From JALZUV01 sp963837025 (lineage in GTDB: Bacteria; Pseudomonadota; Alphaproteobacteria; Rickettsiales; JALZUV01): 64,000 bases of DNA. Below, in pieces: positions 17,517-26,964 of the stretch. Positions within the stretch are counted from its first letter, which is position 1. Each line of letters begins with the position of its first letter. Position numbers and translations under genes: made by a program. The notes below the pieces were generated by a model. That model was not told the DNA's origin. It was given only the letters and a program-made list of their open reading frames with translations, and searched no databases. The stretch lies in NCBI GenBank assembly GCA_963837025.1, contig CAWILT010000001.1, forward strand, positions 1 through 64,000. The letters are read 5' to 3'.

Positions 17517-19309
17517 TAATACACTCGTTTTTTGGGTGGAACCGCTTCAACTTCATTGGTTAAAGGTTGCATATGAACAGGGCGGAAATCAATTTTCACG
17601 TTACCTTTGCCATCAAGCCAAACCATGGTGTGTTTCATCCAATTTTCATCATCGCGCTCAGTATAATCATCGCGAGCATGGGCGCCGCGGCTCTCTTTGC
17701 GGTTAAGCGCAGAGTCCATGGTTACCACAGACTGACTCAACAAATTATCAAGCTCCAACGCTTCCACTAAATCAGAATTCCAAATTAAGCTTTTATCGGA
17801 AACGCGAATATCATCAAAGCTTTGCCAAATATCGGCAATTTTTTCAGAACCTTGCGCGAGTGTTTCTTCCGTTCGAAATACGGCAGCGTGTTTTTGCATG
17901 GTTGCCTGCATTTGCGAACGAATTTCTGAGGTACGAACTGACCCATCTGCATGACGAATTTTATCGAAACGCTGTAAAATATAGTCCGTAGCGTGGCTAG
18001 GTAAAGGCGGCAATTTAGCACCCGGAACAACCGTTTCTTTCGCGCGGATAGCAGCGGCACGGCCAAACACGACCAAATCGAGCAATGAATTTGAGCCTAA
18101 ACGATTGGCACCATGCACCGATATACAGCCCGCTTCACCAATTGCCATAAGTCCAGGCACCACCGATTCAGGATCGCCTTTTTTATGGGTAATGACTTCA
18201 CCGTGAATATTGGTTGGAATGCCGCCCATGTTATAATGCACGGTTGGAAGTACTGGAATAGGCTCTTTATTCACATCCACACCAGCAAAAATGCGTGCCG
18301 TTTCAGAAATGCCGGGCAAGCGCGCCGCTAACACTTCGGGCGCTAGATGATTGAGGTGCAAATTAATATGATCTTTATTCGGACCCACACCGCGGCCTTC
18401 AGCAATTTCTAGTGTCATGGATCGACTCACCACATCGCGGCTTGCCAAATCTTTTGCTGATGGGGCATAGCGCTCCATAAAGCGCTCGCCTTGGCCATTG
18501 GTTAAATATCCGCCTTCACCACGCGCACCTTCAGTAATCAAACAGCCTGCGCCATATACGCCCGTTGGGTGAAACTGCACAAATTCCATATCTTGTAATG
18601 GCAACCCAGCACGAAGCACCATGCCGCCACCATCTCCTGTACAAGTATGTGCTGAGGTGCAAGAGAACCAAGCGCGCCCATAGCCGCCGGTGGCTAACAC
18701 CACTTTTTGTGCATTAAAACGGTGCAGTTTTCCATCATCTAAGTTCCAAGCAACTACGCCGCGACAAGTGCCATCATCATCCATCAGCAAATCAATCGCG
18801 AAATATTCGATGAAAAACTGAGCTTTATTCTTCAATGCTTGCTGATAAAGTGTATGCAAAATGGCATGACCGGTACGATCAGCCGCGGCGCAGGTGCGCA
18901 CTGCCGCAGGGCCTTCACCATATTCAGTGGTCATCCCACCAAAGGGGCGCTGATAAATTTTGCCTTCAGGCGTACGCGAAAACGGAACGCCATAATGTTC
19001 GAGCTCAATAACCGAATCCATGGCATTTTTGCACATATATTCAATGGCATCTTGATCGCCCAACCAATCGGATCCTTTGATTGTATCGTAAAAATGCCAG
19101 CGCCAGTCATCTTCACTCATATTACCAAGCGCAGCGGAAATGCCGCCTTGTGCTGCAACCGTATGGCTGCGTGTGGGAAAAACTTTACTTATACATGCGG
19201 TAGATAAACCAGCATTGGCCATACCAAATGTAGCACGCAAACCTGCACCACCAGCGCCCACCACAACAACATCAAAATAATGATCAATAATTTCGTAAGA
19301 TTGGCTCAT
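17516..19309 (-). CDS. sdhA: succinate dehydrogenase flavoprotein subunit
   Basis: 597-aa SdhA, catalytic subunit oxidising succinate to fumarate. Rossmann motif VVGAGGAGLRATFGMA (residues 16-31). The covalent-FAD histidine is in RSHTVAAQGG. Active-site regions are FHPTGVYGAG and EGARGEGGYL, with HGANRLGSNSLLD near 400. The length is normal. It starts two bases after the end of sdhD on the same strand. Confidence 0.98.
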   Translation of the reverse strand: MSQSYEIIDHYFDVVVVGAGGAGLRATFGMANAGLSTACISKVFPTRSHTVAAQGGISAALGNMSEDDWRWHFYDTIKGSDWLGDQDAIEYMCKNAMDSVIELEHYGVPFSRTPEGKIYQRPFGGMTTEYGEGPAAVRTCAAADRTGHAILHTLYQQALKNKAQFFIEYFAIDLLMDDDGTCRGVVAWNLDDGKLHRFNAQKVVLATGGYGRAWFSCTSAHTCTGDGGGMVLRAGLPLQDMEFVQFHPTGVYGAGCLITEGARGEGGYLTNGQGERFMERYAPSAKDLASRDVVSRSMTLEIAEGRGVGPNKDHINLHLNHLAPEVLAARLPGISETARIFAGVDVNKEPIPVLPTVHYNMGGIPTNIHGEVITHKKGDPESVVPGLMAIGEAGCISVHGANRLGSNSLLDLVVFGRAAAIRAKETVVPGAKLPPLPSHATDYILQRFDKIRHADGSVRTSEIRSQMQATMQKHAAVFRTEETLAQGSEKIADIWQSFDDIRVSDKSLIWNSDLVEALELDNLLSQSVVTMDSALNRKESRGAHARDDYTERDDENWMKHTMVWLDGKGNVKIDFRPVHMQPLTNEVEAVPPKKRVY

Positions 19310-19310
19310 A

Positions 19311-19709
19311 TTAAATCGCTACTTCAGTTAAAAAATGCAGTTGGAATACGGCCATTAAACTTAAGAGCCCAAGTAATATATGCAGGCTCATGTTCAATAA
19401 TAAAAAGAAGTTACGACTGCGCGGCGAGTGCAAATAATCCTCAATAATCACTTGTATTCCTAGTTTGGAATGCCAAAAACTAAATCCGATAAACAATGCT
19501 AAAAACGCTGCATTAAAGGGTGATTTCAACCAGCCCGTTATGGCCGTAATATCATTGCCGATAATTAAACCCATAATATTGATGATGAACCATAAACTTA
19601 AAGGAACTAATGCGACTGCAGTCAGTCGTTCAGCGATAAAAACTCCGGTTCCGGACTTGGCCGTTCCAAGGCCTCTCGCTTTACCAATGGAAGATTCAAA
19701 ATCGTTCAT
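19311..19709 (-). CDS. sdhD: succinate dehydrogenase membrane anchor subunit
   Basis: 132-aa SdhD with three transmembrane helices (about 30-50, 64-82, 100-122). The FWHSKLGIQVIIEDYLH segment at the end of helix 2 carries the conserved His and the D-Y quinone-site pair. It overlaps the sdhC stop by 4 bases. Together with SdhC it binds heme b and ubiquinone. Confidence 0.95.
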   Translation of the reverse strand: MNDFESSIGKARGLGTAKSGTGVFIAERLTAVALVPLSLWFIINIMGLIIGNDITAITGWLKSPFNAAFLALFIGFSFWHSKLGIQVIIEDYLHSPRSRNFFLLLNMSLHILLGLLSLMAVFQLHFLTEVAI

Positions 19710-20104
19710 ATTGCACCGCTACTTAAAAGATAAATCCACGTACATGCAGTCAGGCCAAGCGTTGTGCCTAGCACAAAATAACCGGCGCGTGTAGCAGCAT
19801 TAATTTCAAGCAATCTGCCTGTATCCCAAATTAAATGGCGAATACCGTTTGCCAGATGATAATAAAATGCAACGCTCCACCCTAAAAGTAAAATAATACC
19901 GATAAACCCGCCTGCTAATGCGTAGAAATCTTCTAAACCAATCGGGTCATAAGCAGCATAATAAAGCCAAATAGTCAGCGGAATTAAGCCACAACTCAAC
20001 GCGAAGCCTGTTGCGCGATGCAAAATGGATAAAACCGTAGTCATTTGCGGTTTGTAAACCTGCAAATGAGGCGATAATGGGCGTTTGGAAGGTGAATGCG
20101 TCAT
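19706..20104 (-). CDS. sdhC: succinate dehydrogenase cytochrome b556 subunit
   Basis: 132-aa SdhC, three transmembrane helices. Diagnostic motifs: LSPHLQVYKP (residues 10-19), SILHRATG (26-33, quinone site) and HLANGIRHLIWD (near 83-94) with the heme-ligand His. First gene of the sdh operon; the 118-base gap upstream should hold its promoter, but I see no clear hexamers there. Confidence 0.95.
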   Translation of the reverse strand: MTHSPSKRPLSPHLQVYKPQMTTVLSILHRATGFALSCGLIPLTIWLYYAAYDPIGLEDFYALAGGFIGIILLLGWSVAFYYHLANGIRHLIWDTGRLLEINAATRAGYFVLGTTLGLTACTWIYLLSSGAI

Positions 20105-20222
20105 CGCTTACAACATAACTGTAAATGCCCGTGTTTCAAGTAAGCTTTTGCAAAAAAGCACGATTAGCGCATAGTTTTTTAAAAACATGGGGTGGTGATG
20201 CTGTTAAGCAAACCCGAAGCGA

Positions 20223-21257
20223 TTATGCGGTTGCGTGCGGCTGTAGTTGAAACTTATAAATAAGCTCTTCAGCAATTTGCACGGCATTAAGTGCGGCACC
20301 TTTGCGCAGATTATCGCTAACGCACCAAAATGAAAGCCCGTGTTTGACGGATTTATCTTCACGCAAGCGCGAAATAAAGACTGCATCTTCACCTACGCAA
20401 TCCAGCGGCGTTACATATCCACCATCTTGCCGGCGGTCGGTAAGCGAAATACCATCCGCTTCATCTAAAATGAGGCGCGCTTGTTCGTAGGAAATAGGCT
20501 CTTTAAATTCAACATTTACCGATTCGCCATGCCCTACAAATACGGGCACGCGCACGCAAGTAGCGGTTACCTCAATGGCGGAATCCAAAATCTTTTTGGT
20601 TTCAGCAATCATCTTCCATTCTTCTTTGGTGTAACCGTCTTTCATGAATACATCAATGTGGGGGATAACGTTAAACGCGATGCGCTTGGTAAAATTCACA
20701 GGATCTTGCTGCTCGTGAACATAAATTTTCTTGGTTTGCGTATAAAGCTCGTCCATCGCGCCTTTGCCAGCACCCGATACTGATTGATACGTGCTTACCA
20801 CTACGCGCTTAATTTTAGCAACATCATGCAAAGGCTTTAACGCAACCACCATTTGGATGGTTGAACAATTGGGATTAGCAATAATATTGCGCTTTGAGAA
20901 ATCTTTCAGCGCATGCGAATTGACCTCAGGCACGACCAGCGGCACATCTTTGTCCATGCGAAAATGTGATGTGTTGTCGATAACGACACAACCAGCAGCC
21001 GCTGCTTTTGGCGCATATTCAGCAGACACTTTGCCGCCAGGTGAAAATAAAGCAATATCCGTATCGTTAAAATTATAATCATTCAGCGACTTAACTTTAA
21101 GAATCTGCGTGTCGCCAAAACTCACTTCTTTGCTAATGGAAGATGGCGAAGCCAAAGCCACCACTTCACGAACGGGAAATTTACGTTCCCACAAAGTTTG
21201 TAAAATTTCACGACCCACATTACCCGTGGCACCAACAACTGCAATTTTATAAGACAT
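20223..21257 (-). CDS. asd: aspartate-semialdehyde dehydrogenase
   Basis: 344 aa; reduces aspartyl phosphate to aspartate semialdehyde for lysine, threonine, methionine and diaminopimelate synthesis. NADP-binding GATGNVGREIL (residues 9-19), active-site Cys in NPNCSTIQM, the HGESVNVEF histidine region, and the RQDGGYVTP substrate segment. Full length. Lies between the sdh operon and leuB on the same strand. Confidence 0.96.
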   Translation of the reverse strand: MSYKIAVVGATGNVGREILQTLWERKFPVREVVALASPSSISKEVSFGDTQILKVKSLNDYNFNDTDIALFSPGGKVSAEYAPKAAAAGCVVIDNTSHFRMDKDVPLVVPEVNSHALKDFSKRNIIANPNCSTIQMVVALKPLHDVAKIKRVVVSTYQSVSGAGKGAMDELYTQTKKIYVHEQQDPVNFTKRIAFNVIPHIDVFMKDGYTKEEWKMIAETKKILDSAIEVTATCVRVPVFVGHGESVNVEFKEPISYEQARLILDEADGISLTDRRQDGGYVTPLDCVGEDAVFISRLREDKSVKHGLSFWCVSDNLRKGAALNAVQIAEELIYKFQLQPHATA

Positions 21258-21355
21258 AGCGGCTTTATCGAAGATTATACATGATGGGTCAATGAGTATT
21301 TGTTATTCAAATGATAGAGCATAGAACTCTATATTAAATTTATTAACAAATAAAA

Positions 21356-22456
21356 CTAGGCATTGAGCGTTTTTAAAATTTGGTCGCCCATTGCGGTTGT
21401 GCCTAATAAGGTCATGCTATGTTGCATGATATCGCTCGTGCGGAAGCCTTCTGCAAGGGTTATATTCACAGCATTCTCAATCGCATCGGCCTCAGCACTA
21501 TAGTTAAAACTATAACGCAACATCATGGCAAAGCTCAATATCGTGGCGATAGGGTTAGCTTTATCTTGTCCTGCTATATCGGGGGCGGAACCGTGAACCG
21601 GCTCATACATACCCGCGATCTTGCCATGTTTTTCGGCGCCAAGCGAGGCAGAGGGTAACATGCCGAGTGATCCGGTGAGCATAGCAGCACAATCGGATAA
21701 AATATCACCAAACATGTTTCCGGTTACCATTACGTCAAATTGTTTGGGATTGCGCACTAATTGCATCGCTGCATTATCCACATACATATGGGTTAATTCT
21801 AAATCAGCATATTCCGCTTGATGCAGGGCAATCATTTCTTCGCGCCACATTTCGGTGCATTCAAGCACGTTAGCCTTGTCAACCGAACATACGCGCCCAT
21901 TGCGCTTTTTCGCTAAATCAAAAGCAACGCGCCCAATGCGCTTTACTTCATTGGTAGTGTAGGTATAGGTGTTATAGCCGCGACGCTGGCCATCTGCCAA
22001 TAACTCAACCCCGCGAGGCTCACCAAAATAGATGCCACCCGTTAATTCGCGCACAATCATAATATCCAGCCCGCTAATCACCTCATGTTTAAGGGTTGAA
22101 GCATCGCTAAGCGCATCAAAACATAATGCGGGCCGCAAATTTGCAAAAAGTTCTAACTCTTTGCGCAAGCCGAGCAATCCTTTTTCAGGGCGTGATGCAA
22201 TGGGCAAAGGCTCCCACTTGGGGCCACCGACTGCACCTAATAAAACCGCATCGGCCGCTTTTGCTGCATCAAGCGTTTCATCGGGTAGGGGAGTGCCGAA
22301 TACATCATACGCGCAACCACCCACTAATTTTGTATCCGTGGTGAATTTTTTATCGGTTGTTTCATTAAGCCAATCAATAATTCGGCTAACTTGCGCAACC
22401 ACCTCCTGCCCGATACCATCACCGGGCAGAAGAAGGATATGTTTCGATTGTACCAT
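21356..22456 (-). CDS. leuB: 3-isopropylmalate dehydrogenase
   Basis: 366-aa NAD-dependent decarboxylating dehydrogenase of leucine synthesis. GDGIGQEV (residues 12-19), the substrate-loop arginines in LRKELELFANLRPA, the metal site GNMFGDILSDCAAM and the NAD site PVHGSAPDIAGQDKANP are all present. Third gene of a leuD-small ORF-leuB unit; its ATG lies 3 bases after the stop of the 49-aa ORF. Confidence 0.97.
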   Translation of the reverse strand: MVQSKHILLLPGDGIGQEVVAQVSRIIDWLNETTDKKFTTDTKLVGGCAYDVFGTPLPDETLDAAKAADAVLLGAVGGPKWEPLPIASRPEKGLLGLRKELELFANLRPALCFDALSDASTLKHEVISGLDIMIVRELTGGIYFGEPRGVELLADGQRRGYNTYTYTTNEVKRIGRVAFDLAKKRNGRVCSVDKANVLECTEMWREEMIALHQAEYADLELTHMYVDNAAMQLVRNPKQFDVMVTGNMFGDILSDCAAMLTGSLGMLPSASLGAEKHGKIAGMYEPVHGSAPDIAGQDKANPIATILSFAMMLRYSFNYSAEADAIENAVNITLAEGFRTSDIMQHSMTLLGTTAMGDQILKTLNA

Positions 22457-22459
22457 ATA

Positions 22460-22609
22460 TTAATCTACAGAGATTGAATCTTCATCAACTGAAATTGAAA
22501 GCGTTTCAGCATCTTTTTCTTGTACATATTGGTATGCTAAAAAAGCTAATAAACCAACGAGGAATAGTGCGGCTACGGTTATGAGTGGGCTTGTGTGATG
22601 TTCAGACAT
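22460..22609 (-). CDS. 49-aa single-pass membrane peptide between leuD and leuB
   Basis: Begins MSEHHTSPLITVAALF and has one hydrophobic helix (residues 9-28) followed by an acidic tail rich in D/E/S. The ATG has an excellent ribosome site (AAGGAG, 7 bases upstream), and the ORF fits tightly between leuD (15 bases upstream) and leuB (3 bases downstream). That spacing and ribosome site argue that it is translated. I do not recognise a family. A regulatory or leader role in the leu operon is possible but not shown by the sequence: there is no Leu-codon run of the attenuator type beyond the helix. Confidence 0.65.
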   Translation of the reverse strand: MSEHHTSPLITVAALFLVGLLAFLAYQYVQEKDAETLSISVDEDSISVD

Positions 22610-22624
22610 GAGGAATCTCCTTAG

Positions 22625-23239
22625 TTATTTTGATGCGGCCAGCCAAGGTTGGTTCGCGTTGCGTTTATGCTCGTACTGGTTGATTTCATTTGATTTTTCT
22701 AATGTCAAACCAATATCGTCAAGCCCTTCTAAAAGGCATTTTTTGCGAAATGGGTCAAGCTCGAAAGAGAAACGATGATTTCCGGCAATCACTTCTTGAT
22801 TCTCCACATCAATTTTCATCACAGGGTTTTTTTGCTCTGTGGCATATTGCATTAATGTATCTACTTGCTCTTGCGGTAGCACCATGGGTAACATGCCATT
22901 TTTAAAGCAATTATTATAAAAAATATCCGCAAAGCTTGGGGCAATAATGCATTTAATGCCAAAGTCTAATAGCGCCCAAGGGGCATGTTCGCGTGATGAA
23001 CCACAACCGAAATTATCCGCACCAATTAAAATGCCTGCATTACGATAAGGCTCGTTATTTAATACAAAGTCAGAAACTTCGTGGCCTGCATCATCAAAGC
23101 GCATTTCATCAAAAAGGTTAGCGCCAAGGCCGGTGCGCTTTACGGTTTTTAAAAATTGTTTCGGAATAATCATATCCGTATCTACATTTAAAATTGGTAA
23201 AGGTGCCGCGATGGCTTCAAGCGAGTGCAAAGCTTCCAT
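22625..23239 (-). CDS. leuD: 3-isopropylmalate dehydratase small subunit
   Basis: 204-aa swivel-domain subunit of isopropylmalate isomerase. Conserved NVDTDMIIPKQFLK near residue 18 and NFGCGSSREHAPWAL near 78 are diagnostic. The large subunit leuC is not in the window. Upstream gene of the leuD-small ORF-leuB unit. Confidence 0.97.
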   Translation of the reverse strand: MEALHSLEAIAAPLPILNVDTDMIIPKQFLKTVKRTGLGANLFDEMRFDDAGHEVSDFVLNNEPYRNAGILIGADNFGCGSSREHAPWALLDFGIKCIIAPSFADIFYNNCFKNGMLPMVLPQEQVDTLMQYATEQKNPVMKIDVENQEVIAGNHRFSFELDPFRKKCLLEGLDDIGLTLEKSNEINQYEHKRNANQPWLAASK

Positions 23240-23290
23240 AATTTTTAAAATTCCGTATTCATTACTGCGTTATAGCATAGGTCTATAACA

Positions 23291-23623
23291 TTATTTTCTA
23301 TAAGTTTCACACGCCATTTCATGAATGTTAATGGATATCTTATCTGAATGAGGGATAAGTTGCGTCGCTAAATCAAACATTTTTTGGCTAAGCATTTGAC
23401 GCGCTTCAATTGGTCGCCCTTCTAAAATTGAGAGCGAAATATGCAAAAAGCTTTTATCCGGTGGGGTTAAAACATAATGCGTAAAACCAATGCCACGCGC
23501 TTTCACCGCTTCCGGTGCAAATAACCCGCTATCAATAACCAGCTTATGCATGAAGGTGAGCAGTTGCGTTTTTTCGACGGCTGGGGTTAAGTTTTCAGAA
23601 TATTCTACAACAATATGGGGCAT
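23291..23623 (-). CDS. CHMI-like tautomerase (5-carboxymethyl-2-hydroxymuconate isomerase family)
   Basis: 110 aa. The third codon ATG is preferred because it gives the mature N-terminus PHIVVEYSENL, with the Pro that acts as general base in the tautomerase superfamily after Met removal. Remaining motifs GIGFTHYVL, FLHISLSILEGR and INIHEMACETYRK match the CHMI family. No homoprotocatechuate pathway is nearby, so its substrate here is unknown. Confidence 0.82.
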   Translation of the reverse strand: MPHIVVEYSENLTPAVEKTQLLTFMHKLVIDSGLFAPEAVKARGIGFTHYVLTPPDKSFLHISLSILEGRPIEARQMLSQKMFDLATQLIPHSDKISINIHEMACETYRK

Positions 23624-23666
23624 AACCAATTTCTTAATACAGCTTGTTCGTTAAGTCTATCCTGTT

Positions 23667-24635
23667 ATGAGTTTGTTTGTGCACACCATTGCTATACCAG
23701 AATCGGCTCACGGCCAACGGCTTGATAAATGGCTATCAACAGCCATTGAGGGGGTGTCGCGTAGTCAGTTACAACGGCTGATGCTAGACGGTGCTTTAAC
23801 ATTAGATGGTGCGGCATGCTCAAACCCTTCGCTTAAGCTCACCGCGCAGCACCACCTTTTTACTCTCACCATACCGGAGCCAACAAAACTTGATTTATCA
23901 CCCGTGGCAATGCCGCTGGATATTCTGTTTGAAGATGATGATGTGATTGTTATCAATAAACCTTCAGGCCTAACGGTACATCCCGCAAGCAGCGAAAAAA
24001 ATGCAACGCTAGTGCATGGGCTGCTTGCCCATTGCGGCGATACTTTATCTGGCATTGGCGGTGTGCAGCGCCCGGGCATTGTGCATCGGCTGGATAAGCA
24101 TACAAGTGGCGCTATTATCATCGCTAAAAATGACAGCGCGCATCAGCATTTATCTGCTCAGCTTAAAGATAGAAGTTTAAGCCGCACCTATCATGCTATA
24201 TGTTATGGAGTGCCCAAACCAACGCGTGGCACGGTTGATGCTGCCATTTCACGTTCGAGTAGCGATCGCAAAAAAATGGCGGTCGTTAAAGCCGATAAGG
24301 GCAGGGCATCACGCACGCACTACAAACTGCTTGAGGCATATGCGAATGATAAGGTTAGCCTTATTGAATGCACGTTGGAAAGCGGCAGAACCCATCAAAT
24401 TCGCGTGCATATGACTCATATCGGACACCCATTGCTAGGTGATGCAACCTATGGCCGTAATCGAACGCTCTCAAACACTGAACTTCAAAAGGCGTTAGAG
24501 GCACTGCAACATGGCCAATTATTACATGCCTATCGCATTGGGTTCATCCATCCAAAAACCAATGAAGCTATGGCTTTCGAAGCGCCTTACCCTTACGAAT
24601 TTGTAACTATGAAAAACACCCTTGCCCTTGCATAA
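23667..24635 (+). CDS. rluD: RluD-type 23S rRNA pseudouridine synthase
   Basis: 322 aa. N-terminal S4 RNA-binding domain (QRLDKWLSTAIEGVSRSQLQ, residues 17-36). Catalytic domain with VINKPSGLTVHP, the catalytic Asp in HRLDKHTSGAIIIAKN, and ESGRTHQIRVHM. Full length for RluA/RluD enzymes modifying helix 69 of 23S rRNA. It ends 41 bases before rpoH, with the probable rpoH promoter overlapping its 3' end. RluC specificity cannot be excluded. Confidence 0.9.
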   Translation: MSLFVHTIAIPESAHGQRLDKWLSTAIEGVSRSQLQRLMLDGALTLDGAACSNPSLKLTAQHHLFTLTIPEPTKLDLSPVAMPLDILFEDDDVIVINKPSGLTVHPASSEKNATLVHGLLAHCGDTLSGIGGVQRPGIVHRLDKHTSGAIIIAKNDSAHQHLSAQLKDRSLSRTYHAICYGVPKPTRGTVDAAISRSSSDRKKMAVVKADKGRASRTHYKLLEAYANDKVSLIECTLESGRTHQIRVHMTHIGHPLLGDATYGRNRTLSNTELQKALEALQHGQLLHAYRIGFIHPKTNEAMAFEAPYPYEFVTMKNTLALA

Positions 24636-24656
24636 TAGGGTGATAAAGAGTATAAT
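24628..24656 (+). promoter_or_regulatory. putative rpoH promoter
   Basis: TTGCAT (24628-24633), 17-base spacer, perfect TATAAT (24651-24656), about 20 bases before the rpoH ATG and overlapping the rluD stop. The upstream CTTGCCCTTG is reminiscent of a heat-shock -35, but I would not claim it. Confidence 0.5.
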
Positions 24657-24676
24657 ACGCCAGAAAAAGAGGGAAT

Positions 24677-25546
24677 ATGACAACCAGTAACGTACCAGTC
24701 TTATCATCTGAATCGGGTTTACGCCGTTATTTGCAGCAAATTCAAAAGTTTCCCATGCTGGAAGCTGATGAAGAATATATGCTCGCAAAGCGATATAAAG
24801 ATTATGAAGATTCTGACGCTGCACAAAAATTGGTGACCAGCCATTTGCGCTTGGTTGCTAAGATTGCGTTTGGTTATCGTGGCTATGGTTTATCATTGGC
24901 TGAAATTATGTCGGAAGGTAATATTGGCTTAATGAAAGCCGTTAAAAAGTTTGAGCCTGAAAAAGGTTTTCGTCTTTCTACCTACGCTATGTGGTGGATT
25001 CGCGCATCCATTCAAGAATATGTGCTTAAAAGTTGGTCACTCGTTAAAATGGGAACCTCTGCCACACAAAAACGCTTATTTTTTAATCTCAAAAAAATTA
25101 AATCACGTTTAGGGGCATATGAAGATAGTGCGCTGACGCCTGACCAATTGGCTGAAATATCAAAAGAACTTGATGTGCCGGTAAAAGATATTGATGCGAT
25201 GAATGCCCGTATGATTGGTGGCGATCATTCGCTTAATCGCAAAATGGGTTATGATAGTGAAGATGAGTGGATTAACTTGTTAGCCGATGATGATATTACC
25301 CAAGAATCTGCTTTATCACAAATTCAACAAAGCGATATTCGCCACGATGCACTTATTTCTGCAATGGCTGATTTAAATGCGCGTGAACGTGATATCATCA
25401 CCCTACGCAAATTGAACGAGCCAGCCATCACCTTGGAAGATTTAAGCCAAAAATACGGAGTTTCACGCGAACGTATTCGCCAAATTGAAACCCGCGCGAT
25501 GGAAAAATTGACCGATGCGATGATTTCTTCAAAAGAGGCGGCTTAA
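24677..25546 (+). CDS. rpoH: RNA polymerase heat-shock sigma factor
   Basis: 289-aa sigma-32. Region 2 reads RLSTYAMWWIRASIQEYVL. The RpoH box QKRLFFNLKK, which separates RpoH from other sigma factors, lies near residue 133. The region 4.2 helix-turn-helix is VSRERIRQIETRAMEKL. AGAGGGA precedes the ATG. A small lipoprotein gene is convergent immediately downstream. Confidence 0.97.
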   Translation: MTTSNVPVLSSESGLRRYLQQIQKFPMLEADEEYMLAKRYKDYEDSDAAQKLVTSHLRLVAKIAFGYRGYGLSLAEIMSEGNIGLMKAVKKFEPEKGFRLSTYAMWWIRASIQEYVLKSWSLVKMGTSATQKRLFFNLKKIKSRLGAYEDSALTPDQLAEISKELDVPVKDIDAMNARMIGGDHSLNRKMGYDSEDEWINLLADDDITQESALSQIQQSDIRHDALISAMADLNARERDIITLRKLNEPAITLEDLSQKYGVSRERIRQIETRAMEKLTDAMISSKEAA

Positions 25547-25564
25547 TCTCAGCTATACCTTTTG

Positions 25565-25903
25565 CTAATAGCGAATGGGTGGGCCACCAATAGCATTAAT
25601 TTGGCGGTATTGCATTTCTGCTTCATATCGAATGCGTTCGCCTTGACGATACATATTATTGCCTTCGCGCTGGTTCACTTCACCTGTCTGCACAAGCTGT
25701 CGGCCTTCACTCACTTGATCACGCCCCTCATTCAGCATTTCCATACCTTTAGCCATCATCTGCTCAGCGGATTCCCATTGCGCAGCCACTGGAATAAACG
25801 GCCCCCCACGCGCCTTCATTTCAATAACTAAAGGCTCCTTACTTTCATACGAGCAGGCAGAAAGAGTTAATGTCAGCGCTACTACAACATAAATTTTCAT
25901 CAT
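25565..25903 (-). CDS. small predicted lipoprotein
   Basis: 112 aa with a clean lipoprotein signal (LTLSAC, Cys17-18 depending on which of two adjacent ATGs is used). The mature part is hydrophilic and glutamine/methionine-rich with a repeating EG(R/E) heptad-like pattern (AKGMEMLNEGRDQVSEGRQL), likely a helical rod. No family recognised. Convergent with rpoH, stops 18 bases apart. Confidence 0.75.
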   Translation of the reverse strand: MMKIYVVVALTLTLSACSYESKEPLVIEMKARGGPFIPVAAQWESAEQMMAKGMEMLNEGRDQVSEGRQLVQTGEVNQREGNNMYRQGERIRYEAEMQYRQINAIGGPPIRY

Positions 25904-26137
25904 TACTCATTCCTTAAATTACTTACTCACTCGAGAACTATAATAATAGAGCATTTTTTGATAATACACCACTAGCAATAAATTGATTAGTGAGGCTATT
26001 TTTAAAAGATTTTATAGATTATTTTATGAGTAATTTTTAGATAGGTATTAAATATATATACTAACGATAAGTTTTAATTTTCACCTATGGAATCTTTATT
26101 TCTGCCTCGTTAATTTTCTTAGCGAAAGGATGATAAT

Positions 26138-26935
26138 ATGAATTTAGGAATTACGGATAAAATTGCGCTGCTTTCAGGTGCAGATAGCGGGATTGGCAAA
26201 GCCAGTGCATTGGAGTTAGCAGCAAATGGTGTAAAGCTTATTCTCACTGATTTAAAAGAGGATGGATTAAAGCAAGCGGCTAAAGATATAAAAGGCGATT
26301 GTAAAATATTTGCCGCTGATTTAACCGATCAATCACAGGTTGATGCTCTTAAGGCATTTTGTGAAAGTTCCTATGGTATGCCTGATATTTTAGTAAATTG
26401 TGCGGGCATCACAGGCGAAAAAGGTGATCCTTTAAAACTAAAAGACGAAGATTGGTTAGATTGTTGGCAAACTGACTTTATGAGTGTGGTGCGCATGTGT
26501 CGCGCGTTTGTACCTACAATGGAGAATAAAGGTTGGGGGCGAGTAGTTGCAATAACTTCTGAAAATGCATCGCAACCTTATTGGGAAGAGGCGGTGTATA
26601 ATACCGCTAAAGCAGCAACGCTTAATTTCATCAAAGGCTTATCGCGCAAATCCGCGCATTGCGGGGTGTTGGTTAATACGGTAGCTCCAGCTTTTATTGA
26701 AACACCTATGACTGATGGCATGATGGAAAAGCGAGCAAAAGAAAAAGGGGTATCAAAAGAAGAAGCAATACAAAGTTTTCTAGAAGAAGAACGTCCCTAT
26801 TTAGAATTAAAACGCCGCGGTAAAGCGGATGAAGTTGCAGCCGTTATTGCATTTTTATGCTCCGATCGTGCAAGCTTCGTTAATGGTTCAAACTATCGCG
26901 TTGATGGCGGAGCCGTCGCCACGATGGACGGATAA
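26138..26935 (+). CDS. SDR-family oxidoreductase
   Basis: 265-aa classical short-chain dehydrogenase. Cofactor motif SGADSGIGKAS (residues 14-24), NCAG near 90, catalytic Tyr/Lys in VYNTAKAA, C-terminal NYRVDGGAVATMDG. Substrate unknown; resembles 3-hydroxybutyrate/3-oxoacyl reductase-type SDRs. AAGGA precedes the ATG. First of two tandem SDR genes, 29 bases apart. Confidence 0.88.
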   Translation: MNLGITDKIALLSGADSGIGKASALELAANGVKLILTDLKEDGLKQAAKDIKGDCKIFAADLTDQSQVDALKAFCESSYGMPDILVNCAGITGEKGDPLKLKDEDWLDCWQTDFMSVVRMCRAFVPTMENKGWGRVVAITSENASQPYWEEAVYNTAKAATLNFIKGLSRKSAHCGVLVNTVAPAFIETPMTDGMMEKRAKEKGVSKEEAIQSFLEEERPYLELKRRGKADEVAAVIAFLCSDRASFVNGSNYRVDGGAVATMDG

Positions 26936-26964
26936 CACATTACACAAAATAAGAAGGTAAATTT

